From positions 1 through 12,791 of the forward strand of contig JAAXWV010000015.1 in the NCBI GenBank assembly GCA_013334845.1: a stretch of 12,791 bases of DNA, read 5' to 3'. The position numbers and the translations under genes were made by a program. The notes under the pieces are model-generated. The model was not told where the DNA came from and made no database searches. It saw only the letters and a list, made by a program, of their open reading frames with translations. Shown piece after piece: positions 6,896 through 12,791 of this stretch (its first letter is position 1; each line of letters starts with the position of its first letter). The DNA comes from Candidatus Roizmanbacteria bacterium (lineage in GTDB: Bacteria > Patescibacteriota > Microgenomatia > UBA1406 > GWC2-37-13).

Positions 6896-7052
6896 TTCTA
6901 ACCTTCGGCGTTAGAACCATTGTCATAGCTATCCATACATAAATTGAAGCAGGGAAGTGAAAGTATCTCTACTGGCGGGCTATGTTCGGCACTTCAGACG
7001 AAGGTTCTTAAACAGGCTCTTGCAGAGGTATTTCTAACGTTGAAGATTAGGT
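6896..7052 (+). repeat. attC-like palindromic element A
   Basis: Two core sites bound a 157-bp element. The left core (6896-6916) has arms TTCTAAC and GTTAGAA around CTTCGGC. The right core (7032-7052) has TTCTAAC and ATTAGGT around GTTGAAG. Left and right cores are complementary over 19 bases (6898-6916 with 7032-7050) with one C-A mismatch and two G-T wobbles, so the element can fold as one long hairpin. It shares TTGTCA three bases inside the left core and CTTGCA seven bases outside the right core with element B at 9467-9632, while the centres differ. The minus-strand 752-residue gene ends 43 bases away. Site layout resembles integron attC sites, but the GTTRRRY consensus is imperfect. Confidence 0.7.
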
Positions 7053-7095
7053 CAACCTGTTATTTCCACAAAATAACTGGCGATTTTTCCTCTGT

Positions 7096-9354
7096 TTATT
7101 CGCCCACAGAGATCTCTTTTCGCCCGGTCCCGAGATGATTCAATCTTGCTGTTTCTTTCGGATCATCCGGATTGGCGTTAAGCTCATCTAAGACATCTTT
7201 TTCCAGTATTTTCTCATTTCCACCAGGAATAATGGTAATGACCCGCATTTGGTCGCCGGAGTTCTTAAAACCGACCACTTTGTCTCCATCTTTTGTAAGA
7301 ATGTGAATCCGTTGTTGACCCTGGTCATCTTTGATCACGCGGGCGGCTTGTATTGCCGGAGCAGTGTTCGGGTGGTCTATCAATTCTTTAACCTTTTTGG
7401 AATAATCGATAAAGCCTTGCACACTGACTGCTGTATCGCTGTTTTTGTACCGCCCGTTTTTCTGTTTATCTGCCCGGTATTCGAAATAATGAATTACCCC
7501 GGCATTGAGACCTCTCCCGTCAACACCTCGTTGACCTTTAGAGTCGGGGGAACGTCCCCAGAGCTCCATTGCGGCCTGAAACTCCGGATCGTCTCGTCGA
7601 TCGGCTACCTCTTGCTTTAAACGGACAAGTATATCTCTTTGACGCGTTTCGGCCTCGGCAAGGGCAGTTTTTGCCTCTGTCACTCGACCGTCGTAATCCG
7701 GCTGTAGTTCTGCTTTTAGATAAGACCGGGCACCAGTAATAGTTGTTTTATTGTGGACGTCAACCATATTGTCTATTGGTACGGTTTTGGTTTCGCCACC
7801 AATCGACAGGGATACTTCGGTGGTCTGTTTCAGTGCGTCTCCCCAGACCTTTCCTTGTTTCCGGGCTTCGTCGATGTCCGATATTCCCAACCGCTGCATT
7901 GCTGACTGTTCAATGAGAGGGCGAAGTTGCCGTTCGACTGTTTTGTTTAGCTCAATATCAAGTGCAGCTAACCTAACTCCTTCTACAGCTGTTTGCGTCT
8001 GGACAAATCGTTCTTGAAACACCGGATCGTTTGCGAGAAGTGATAATTCCGCGATCCCGCCCTTGTTACTGTTGAGTACATCTATTCGCTCACCTATGAT
8101 GTTGGTGTAATCACCAAAATTTGCAGTGTCACCTTGGAAATCATAGATATTTCTGCCTTTTGTTAGGTCTTCTAAATCAGTGTCAATAACAGCTTCGGGC
8201 TTGCGAGTATACTCAAGATCATTTTCATTATCGAAAACAATAGCATATGAGCTTAGTCCTATATCATCCAATCTTTTTCTCACCGCAAATCGTACTGAGT
8301 CTATATCAATATTACCCATATCGCCGTATTCCTGGTTTTGGTTTGCTTGATCAAAAAAACCCTCATACACTTTTGCAATTACTTCACCCTGTTGGTTGAC
8401 GATTAACATCGTAGTGGATTCACCGACGTAATCACCCTGGAGAGCTCCTTGACTTAACTGGATATATGGTAGTTCATTTCCGTGCTTAACGGCTTGAAAT
8501 CCGGGCAGTTTGTTAAGTGCTTCAGTATTCCGGCTCTGTTCTTCCAACATGGTATTCTCACGTGCTATTTGCTTCTTCTGACTTACTGTATATGCACCCG
8601 TTTCATCTGTTTTTGCAGCTGCCTGTCGTCCCGTACGAATTTTATCTAATCCTTGGGTAATATTTCCCATGTATTCAATAGCCCCCCTAGTGATTTCGAT
8701 AGATTCCTCGGGAGTAAATTGCTGTGAGTTGATAGCATCTGGCGGGTAAAGTGATGGAGTCTGGCTATGCCTATTAACCGTAGTCGATACAGAAGGAGGT
8801 TCATTTTCATGGAGGTTAATTTCAACCATTAGCCCGTTTCCTGTAACTACAAGAATCATATTTATTTTATAAGAGGGCATTCGAAGAACATCGACGTGCA
8901 CTATGTCATCTCTATCCAGGCCAGCTAACTTCATATTTGTTTGAAGTAAATCTCCAATACTAGAGGGGATTTCAGCGTGCACCTCTTCACCATTTTTTGT
9001 CTGGGTTAAGCACCTGACTGAACCAGATTGCAGCTTCGAGTCCACCTTATTGTGGGCTTTGGGAAAATAATCGGCTAAGTCCGTGGGCCATGTTTGTTTA
9101 AATATGTCTGAAGCGGCGGAAGTAAAATCAGTGAAGACCTCACTCGGACTATCCTCAGAGACTTCTTTTTCCTGAAAAATAGTGCCAGCGGCGATTTCGT
9201 GGAGAGAGGGTGTTTTTCCGCCAAACTTCTTTTTGATAATACTCTTAAAGCCGAGTATCTTTTCCTTCACTTCTCCTGCCTTCTTAAGCATTTCCTCGAA
9301 GGAAAATTCAGACTCTTTGGAGGAACTATTTGGTGCGTCTTCTTTTCCCCGCAT
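7096..9354 (-). CDS. Large protein of unknown function carried between two attC-like elements
   Basis: 752 residues, probably soluble: no signal peptide or membrane segment is visible, and I find one cysteine. The first ~75 residues are charged and Ser/Lys-rich. A compact region at about 110-185 contains DLLQTNMKLAGLDRDDIVHV and NMILVVTGNGLMVEINL. A second mixed alpha/beta region follows (LPYIQLSQGALQGDY, IVNQQGEVIAKVYEGFF, YAIVFDNENDLEY). Helical, coiled-coil-like stretches lie around 470-590. A small C-terminal beta-rich unit (about 675-710) reads RIHILTKDGDKVVGF then MRVITIIPGG. I recognise no family. The last unit vaguely resembles small RNase-type toxin domains, which is a guess only. 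TACAAT lies six bases before the ATG. It is the only gene between the two repeats and is oriented so that element A follows its stop, as in an integron cassette. Confidence 0.85.
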   Translation of the reverse strand: MRGKEDAPNSSSKESEFSFEEMLKKAGEVKEKILGFKSIIKKKFGGKTPSLHEIAAGTIFQEKEVSEDSPSEVFTDFTSAASDIFKQTWPTDLADYFPKAHNKVDSKLQSGSVRCLTQTKNGEEVHAEIPSSIGDLLQTNMKLAGLDRDDIVHVDVLRMPSYKINMILVVTGNGLMVEINLHENEPPSVSTTVNRHSQTPSLYPPDAINSQQFTPEESIEITRGAIEYMGNITQGLDKIRTGRQAAAKTDETGAYTVSQKKQIARENTMLEEQSRNTEALNKLPGFQAVKHGNELPYIQLSQGALQGDYVGESTTMLIVNQQGEVIAKVYEGFFDQANQNQEYGDMGNIDIDSVRFAVRKRLDDIGLSSYAIVFDNENDLEYTRKPEAVIDTDLEDLTKGRNIYDFQGDTANFGDYTNIIGERIDVLNSNKGGIAELSLLANDPVFQERFVQTQTAVEGVRLAALDIELNKTVERQLRPLIEQSAMQRLGISDIDEARKQGKVWGDALKQTTEVSLSIGGETKTVPIDNMVDVHNKTTITGARSYLKAELQPDYDGRVTEAKTALAEAETRQRDILVRLKQEVADRRDDPEFQAAMELWGRSPDSKGQRGVDGRGLNAGVIHYFEYRADKQKNGRYKNSDTAVSVQGFIDYSKKVKELIDHPNTAPAIQAARVIKDDQGQQRIHILTKDGDKVVGFKNSGDQMRVITIIPGGNEKILEKDVLDELNANPDDPKETARLNHLGTGRKEISVGE

Positions 9355-9360
9355 AAATAC

Positions 9361-9369
9361 ATTGTAACA
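9361..9369 (-). promoter_or_regulatory. Extended -10 of the 752-residue gene, predicted leaderless
   Basis: On the minus strand TGT followed by TACAAT (9369-9361), then six bases to the ATG at 9354. No good -35 is seen, which extended -10 promoters can lack. The promoter lies inside the repeat-bounded unit, so the gene carries its own expression signal. Confidence 0.5.
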
Positions 9370-9466
9370 TTTTTTTGCGCGGAAGTGTTTTTCCTGAATC
9401 CTTCAGCTAGTCTTCTACCAATTGGGGAGGTGTTTATAAAACTCGGCCTTGAAAATGTTCATGATA

Positions 9467-9632
9467 TTCTAACCTTCGACGTTAGAAACGTTGTCAGAAA
9501 AGGCCAAAAATGAACCCAGATATTGAGTTGAGTCTGATTCAAATCAGGTGATGACTATGCAATTAAGCGTAAACTATTCGATGGTATCTAGACTGAGCCT
9601 TGCAAAGGCATTTCTAACGTCGAAGGTTAGAG
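9467..9632 (+). repeat. attC-like palindromic element B
   Basis: A 166-bp element in the same orientation as element A. The left core (9467-9487) has arms TTCTAAC and GTTAGAA, a perfect 7-bp dyad around CTTCGAC. The right core (9612-9632) has TTCTAAC and GTTAGAG around GTCGAAG, the exact complement of the left spacer. Bases 9468-9488 and 9611-9631 form a perfect 21-bp stem with a 122-nt loop. TTGTCA (9491-9496) and CTTGCA (9599-9604) occur at the same distances as in element A, and GCCTT/AAGGC forms a small hairpin just before the right core. No target-site duplication is visible. Confidence 0.72.
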
Positions 9633-10046
9633 CCATAATAAAGAAGTCATTGAAGAGTGAACAAAAATATGTATGAACGTTTATCTATCCTACCTAATTG
9701 TGTTCATACAAAAACACTTTACCCAGACTCATGTAAATGAGGAGTTGAACTCATTATTAGGCCCACTCCGGTTTCAACGGATTCGTTAAATACTAGTGCT
9801 TGAAACGATTTATTTATTATCACAAAAGAATACAGTCACTGAACAGTACTGATTAGTTTGCTACTTGATATCGATCTATGTGCAGTATCAACGGAGAGCA
9901 TCCTACCAGTCCTTTTATAAAAACTTAACTGCCGTTTATGAAATTGTACCGAAAGAATTGAAACGAATAACATTACTATTCAACTACCCAATTGTGTTAA
10001 GGAGATATAAAAAAAATAACAGGAAGTCTGTATCTACTAAAATACG
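9633..10046. other. Intergenic region with several inverted repeats, no convincing gene
   Basis: Between element B and the vWA gene. Perfect inverted repeats: GTATGAAC/GTTCATAC (9671-9678, 9702-9709), AATGAG/CTCATT (9736-9741, 9750-9755) and GTTTCAA/TTGAAAC (9771-9777, 9800-9806). On the minus strand the first is followed by ATATTTTTG and might act as a weak terminator for the vWA gene. The only open frame over 60 codons (9865-10050, plus) has no ribosome site and an unconvincing composition. Confidence 0.4.
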
Positions 10047-11351
10047 TTAGCCAGACTCGATAGGGCTGACGTTTAGATTTTGTGCTTCTTGGTCTTTTCT
10101 ATAGTCGTTTATTTTTTTACTCAGAAGCTCGTATTGGGCTTTTTTATCCGGATCGTTATCAAGAGTCATTCTTCCATAGCCACCTAGACAAAAGCCTGCA
10201 AATTCGACAGTGGCTTCATTGAGAACTACTTGCTCTAACGAGCGTAACCCAGCCAATTGAAGAAGTGCGTCTTGGTCTGCTTTAGCGGGAGTGTCAAACC
10301 CCAGTACGGTAGCGCCCAGTGCAAGAATTTCCGGTATTTCATTCACCGACACACCGTCACCGAATAATTTTCGCATTTTGTCGTTATGAAAATCTAATTT
10401 AAGACTTTCTCCGTTTTTACTAACCTCATCAAAAATCCCTGAGAGTGCGGTCTCTCCCCAGACGTATTCAGCTGGATTGCCGAGCTTTTTCACCATGAGC
10501 GCGTAAGCGATTTTTGGTGTTACCGGCAGCAATGATAGGTATTCTGCTAATCTTATACTCTCATTTCCTTTATTAAGATAAAAGTATTGCACTAATTTTT
10601 CGGGGGCTACCTCAGCTGTCAAGTTTACTTCTTCATCCTCAGCTTCCGGCAATCGGGTGGCGGCATAACTCGGATCACTAGCGTCAGTTCCCTCCAAGCG
10701 ATATTTGTCAAGGACTACCTCATAACTTCCATCTTCTGCGAGAAGCTCATCTATCGGATGGGCGGGCCTCGGCGGTTCATTTTTAAATAGAGGCCGATCG
10801 CAGGCATCAAATACTTTCAAACCCTGCGGCATCTGTTCACCTTCTTTAATATATACTGACTGATTCTGTAATTGTGTAGGTGTTACAGGTGGCCAAAAAC
10901 ATACCAAGCCCACGTTTTTTTGCTTGTTAAACACCACTGTGGTAAACTGAGGTATTAACTTACCGCCATCTTTTCTCCACTCATCCCCCACAAAATCAGA
11001 TATTACTAGTGTATTTTGAGAGGACAATGCTCCAACTTCCGCTGCCGTTAGCGCCAGAGCTTGGTCTGGACTAGTCCCAGACAGCCTAAATTCATTCATA
11101 CCATTGTCAACATTACCCTGAAAATACTTAATATCCGGATTTAACCCGGCCGCAGTGAGTTGTCTCACTACTTCAGCCACCGTGTATTCAGAACACCTCA
11201 TTGTAGATGAGGCATCAATCAGAATCTGAGCTCCACCACGATTCATCTCCGCGGCAATACCCGGCGAAAGAATCTCGGGCAATACGGCAACGCGCGGCCT
11301 AAGCTCGGAAGGGGTGATTAATTTTGTTTCTACCTTAGGTGGTAGCCCCAT
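10047..11351 (-). CDS. vWA-domain protein resembling SAV_2336-type N-terminal modules
   Basis: 434 residues, soluble. The von Willebrand A fold is marked by a complete MIDAS: D46, S48 and T50 in ILIDASSTM, T93 in LSGTSPDQAL, and D119 in TLVISDFVGDEW. SDFVGDEWRKDGG followed by VGLVCFWPP resembles by eye the 'SDxVGxxWxxG' region of actinobacterial proteins annotated 'SAV_2336 N-terminal domain-related'. The C-terminal half fits the same proteins: IRLAEYLSLLPVTPKIAYAL (266-285) followed by FHNDKMRKLFGDGVSVNEIPEIL (321-343). Those proteins usually continue into TIR, NACHT, protease or other effector domains; here the protein ends. A linker at about 185-245 is acidic and Pro-rich. Upstream on the minus strand, TACAAT boxes at 11412-11407 and 11419-11414 lie within an inverted repeat (TTACAA/TTGTAA, 11397-11420), giving a leader of about 50 bases. 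Superfamily is firm; the specific subfamily is inferred. Confidence 0.82.
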   Translation of the reverse strand: MGLPPKVETKLITPSELRPRVAVLPEILSPGIAAEMNRGGAQILIDASSTMRCSEYTVAEVVRQLTAAGLNPDIKYFQGNVDNGMNEFRLSGTSPDQALALTAAEVGALSSQNTLVISDFVGDEWRKDGGKLIPQFTTVVFNKQKNVGLVCFWPPVTPTQLQNQSVYIKEGEQMPQGLKVFDACDRPLFKNEPPRPAHPIDELLAEDGSYEVVLDKYRLEGTDASDPSYAATRLPEAEDEEVNLTAEVAPEKLVQYFYLNKGNESIRLAEYLSLLPVTPKIAYALMVKKLGNPAEYVWGETALSGIFDEVSKNGESLKLDFHNDKMRKLFGDGVSVNEIPEILALGATVLGFDTPAKADQDALLQLAGLRSLEQVVLNEATVEFAGFCLGGYGRMTLDNDPDKKAQYELLSKKINDYRKDQEAQNLNVSPIESG

Positions 11352-11590
11352 ATCAAGTGATGTTAGTTCTGGTATTTTATTTAACTGAAATATTAATTAC
11401 AACTCAATTGTATATTGTAAGATAACATATCTTATACCTCAGTACAAGTATTCCCTGGTGTATCTGAAGATACTCATCAACCCCTTTTAACCCTTGAAGA
11501 TAGACCTCAGATAAGTCGAAAATGATGGTAGTTATCATGTAGTAATGATATACATTTTTCCCGACAATTCCTCGGCTATTCCTACTCGTG

Positions 11591-11599
11591 TGGTATGAT
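11591..11599 (+). promoter_or_regulatory. Extended -10 promoter of the P-loop kinase gene
   Basis: TGG followed by TATGAT gives an extended -10; the start of transcription would be near 11606. This places the ATG at 11595 inside the promoter and favours the ATG at 11619. The rest of the divergent spacer (11352-11590) holds only short dyads such as GTATC/GATAC (11460-11473) and no gene. Confidence 0.5.
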
Positions 11600-11618
11600 A
11601 AATAGACGAATAAATAAT

Positions 11619-12134
11619 ATGAATATCCTTTACTTTAAGGTTAGTTTGCCATTTTCGGGGAAATCCACACTAGCAAAGAAAATCGCCGAGGGCACAAACA
11701 GTATCCTAATTAGTTTTGATAGTTTATTTTATGAAAACGCAGACGAGCTCCAAATTAATCGAAACCCAGAAGGATGGGACATCATTCGCGCATTGGCACA
11801 AAACAAAATTCAAGAGCTCTTGTCGAGTTCATCAGTAGTTTACGATGATATTAGTATGCTCTTTGATCATAGAGAACAACTGAGACAAATCGCAAGGAGC
11901 ACAAATTCGAAAGCTGCCCTTATTTATGTCGATACCCCTATAGATATAATCCAACAGCGACAAAGAGAGAATAATATTACTAAAAAGCGTGACCACAATA
12001 TTCCTGAAAATTTTAAATTAATTTTGAGTAAATTTGAGATTCCAAAGGAATCAGAAGATCCAATCATTTTTAAACCAGAGACAATTGATGATGAGCTTAT
12101 ATGTAAACTAAATGACTCACCGCTAAGTCGATAA
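11619..12134 (+). CDS. Small P-loop kinase (AAA_33 / zeta-toxin-like fold) with altered Walker A
   Basis: 171 residues from the ATG at 11619; an ATG at 11595 adds eight residues but lies within the promoter. MNILYFKVSLPFSGKSTLAKKIA is a P-loop with GKST at 14-17, but the first Gly of GxxxxGK[ST] is Ser9. ISFDSLFYE (Asp34) fits the usual acceptor-binding Asp after the first helix. VVYDDISMLFDHREQLRQIA and AALIYVDTPIDIIQQRQREN follow the AAA_33 order (strand with acidic pair, HR-x3-RxxA helix, YVDTP strand, arginine-bearing lid). Related proteins phosphorylate small molecules, nucleotides, tRNA or sugar nucleotides; no substrate can be named. No antitoxin-like gene lies beside it, so a toxin role is not supported. 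Confidence 0.82.
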   Translation: MNILYFKVSLPFSGKSTLAKKIAEGTNSILISFDSLFYENADELQINRNPEGWDIIRALAQNKIQELLSSSSVVYDDISMLFDHREQLRQIARSTNSKAALIYVDTPIDIIQQRQRENNITKKRDHNIPENFKLILSKFEIPKESEDPIIFKPETIDDELICKLNDSPLSR

Positions 12135-12196
12135 TTACTTCTTAGAATTGACCCGATATTCCAATATTTGAGGCAAAATAGCCACACACCTTACCA

Positions 12197-12207
12197 GGAA
12201 TCGAACC
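12197..12207 (-). other. tRNA T-arm-like fragment
   Basis: The minus strand reads GGTTCGATTCC, the universal T-loop pattern with flanking stem bases, followed by TGGTAAGG. The possible stem is weak, and no D-arm, anticodon arm or matching acceptor strand is found in the 80 bases upstream. It is either the remnant of a tRNA 3' end, perhaps an old integration site, or chance. Confidence 0.25.
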
Positions 12208-12248
12208 CATTTTGATGCTAAGTTTGGACGAAATGACAGAGCAGTGAG

Positions 12249-12461
12249 TTGAAGCAAATCTGTTGCTTTAGCTTTAGATCTCCAGAACAATCCGTTTGTG
12301 AAGTATTTTTGATTGGTGCCCCTAATGCAAACCTATTTGAACTTTCTGTAGTAGTCTTCAATAGTTTGATGCATTTATATGCAGTCAAAGAGCATAATTC
12401 TCCACGCTCGAGCGGGATAGAAAAAATCTCTCACAGAACAAAAAAGGAGGTGGAACAGTAA
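12249..12461 (+). CDS. Doubtful small ORF ending in TAATG overlap with the next ORF
   Basis: A 70-codon frame from TTG 12249 with no ribosome site. The middle, EVFLIGAPNANLFELSVVVF, has a protein-like pattern, and the tail KKEVEQ is encoded by the Shine-Dalgarno site of the next ORF. The TAATG overlap at 12459-12463 is typical of coupled genes and is the main reason to list it. It may be the remnant of a longer gene. The remainder of 12135-12248 shows only the T-arm-like fragment. Confidence 0.28.
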   Translation: MKQICCFSFRSPEQSVCEVFLIGAPNANLFELSVVVFNSLMHLYAVKEHNSPRSSGIEKISHRTKKEVEQ

Positions 12462-12526
12462 TGTTTTTCTTCAAATCAAAACCGGATAGGAGTATAGTTG
12501 AAAAATATACTATAGGTTTAGTATAA
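12461..12526 (+). CDS. 21-codon ORF with a very strong Shine-Dalgarno site
   Basis: AAAAAAGGAGGTGG (12440-12453) is a near-perfect Shine-Dalgarno seven bases before ATG 12461. The frame starts MFFFKSKPDR and ends after 21 residues at TAA 12524, inside the -10 box of the next gene. It could be a genuine small peptide, the start of a gene truncated by a frameshift, or a leader whose translation affects the downstream promoter. No family can be recognised at this length. Confidence 0.35.
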   Translation: MFFFKSKPDRSIVEKYTIGLV

Positions 12527-12527
12527 T
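12498..12527 (+). promoter_or_regulatory. Strong promoter overlapped by a perfect palindrome
   Basis: TTGAAA (12498-12503), an 18-nt spacer, and consensus TATAAT (12522-12527), seven bases before the ATG at 12535, so the message should be leaderless. TATACTA (12506-12512) and TAGTATA (12519-12525) form a perfect 7-bp inverted repeat with a 6-nt centre inside the spacer and -10, the classic position for a repressor operator. Confidence 0.62.
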
Positions 12528-12534
12528 ATAGTCC

Positions 12535-12791
12535 ATGAAATATTTTACCTTGCTAGCTATCGCTTTATTTTTCTTTACTTCCCCTGTATTTGCGGGTGGA
12601 GGCAGAATAATGGTACGCATAAATGGATTTTCTTCAGTACCGGTGAATGAGCCTATTTACTTAGATACATCCGTGTATGTAGCCGGGAGCGGACTCGACC
12701 AGGCATCGAGGGATGAACGGGCAGAGTATCGCGTTCGGGATCCCCGCGACGGAGACCGTTGTACAACCGATTCTGAAAAAACAAATTTTGG
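12535..12791 (+). CDS. Secreted protein with signal peptide (C-terminal part beyond the window)
   Basis: The frame is open to the right edge, giving 85 codons. MKYFTLLAIALFFFTSPVFA is a clear signal peptide with a likely cleavage after the A-x-A-like VFA, before GGGRIMVRINGF. The mature start, with VPVNEPIYLDTSVYVAGSGL, has the alternating pattern of beta-sandwich (Ig-like) surface proteins, then an acidic/Arg-rich stretch DERAEYRVRDPRDGDRC. The ATG sits seven bases after a consensus -10, so I choose it without a Shine-Dalgarno site. Function is unknown. Confidence 0.8.
   Translation, partial: MKYFTLLAIALFFFTSPVFAGGGRIMVRINGFSSVPVNEPIYLDTSVYVAGSGLDQASRDERAEYRVRDPRDGDRCTTDSEKTNF

Noticed and set aside
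6944..7138. 64-codon plus-strand frame running through element A and into the end of the 752-residue gene
   Set aside because: It spans the repeat core and overlaps the opposite-strand gene end, has no ribosome site and is not protein-like.
9199..9513. 104-codon plus-strand frame overlapping the start of the 752-residue gene and element B
   Set aside because: It is antisense to a much better supported gene and crosses the left core of element B.
6896..9632. Composite transposon or insertion sequence bounded by the two repeats
   Set aside because: The gene inside has no transposase motif (no DDE, HUH or serine-recombinase pattern), no target-site duplication is visible, and the element centres differ.
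6896..9632. CRISPR array
   Set aside because: Only two repeat units, 2.4 kb apart, with a gene between them and no regular spacers.
9865..10050. 61-codon plus-strand frame rich in Tyr and Arg in the intergenic region
   Set aside because: No ribosome site or promoter is visible, and the composition is that of AT-rich random sequence. A transposase relic was considered but no motif supports it.
11361..11420. Short plus-strand frame in the divergent spacer
   Set aside because: 21 codons, no ribosome site, and it lies over the promoter region of the vWA gene.
12150..12280. Complete tRNA gene on the minus strand
   Set aside because: Only the T-loop matches; no D-arm, anticodon stem or acceptor pairing could be found.

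Overview
The window looks like a chromosome segment of a Candidate Phyla Radiation (Patescibacteria) bacterium. This is inferred from the gene set and style, not from a marker gene. The DNA is AT-rich (about 40% GC by eye). Genes are short and tightly packed, many encode proteins of no known family, and a small secreted Lys/Glu/Gln-rich protein of a type common in these genomes is present. Several genes start six or seven bases after a -10 box and so look leaderless, while two others have near-perfect Shine-Dalgarno sites. TGA is used as a normal stop (feoA), which argues against the Gracilibacteria/SR1 code.

Layout. At 1-1612 (minus strand) lies an unknown gene, then apt, then the start of a nucleoside phosphorylase/MTA-SAH nucleosidase-like gene one base after the apt stop; the last two form an adenine-salvage pair. 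At 1749-3029 (plus) are a secreted helical protein with a hairpin terminator and an unrecognised membrane protein. At 3194-5361 (plus) is a ferrous-iron uptake operon: feoA, feoB (ATGA overlap) and a 40-residue Cys-rich membrane peptide six bases after feoB. Region 5362-6001 holds short membrane-type reading frames, one interrupted by an in-frame stop. At 6027-6818 (minus) is a prohibitin/SPFH protein with a clear sigma-70 type promoter.

The most unusual part is 6896-9632. Two elements of about 160 bp lie in the same orientation and share ends but not centres. Each carries two palindromic core sites (7-bp arms around a 7-nt spacer) that are also complementary to each other, so each element can fold into one long hairpin. 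They flank a single 752-residue gene of unknown function. This resembles an integron-type gene cassette between two attC-like sites, or another tyrosine-recombinase mobile unit; no integrase is in the window. Beyond it, at 10047-11351 (minus), is a vWA-domain protein with a complete MIDAS and a C-terminal region resembling the SAV_2336-type modules of large bacterial conflict proteins, here standing alone.

The right end (plus) has a small P-loop kinase with an altered Walker A, a region with a tRNA T-arm-like fragment, two doubtful small ORFs joined by TAATG with a strong Shine-Dalgarno site, and the start of a secreted protein whose promoter overlaps a perfect palindrome.
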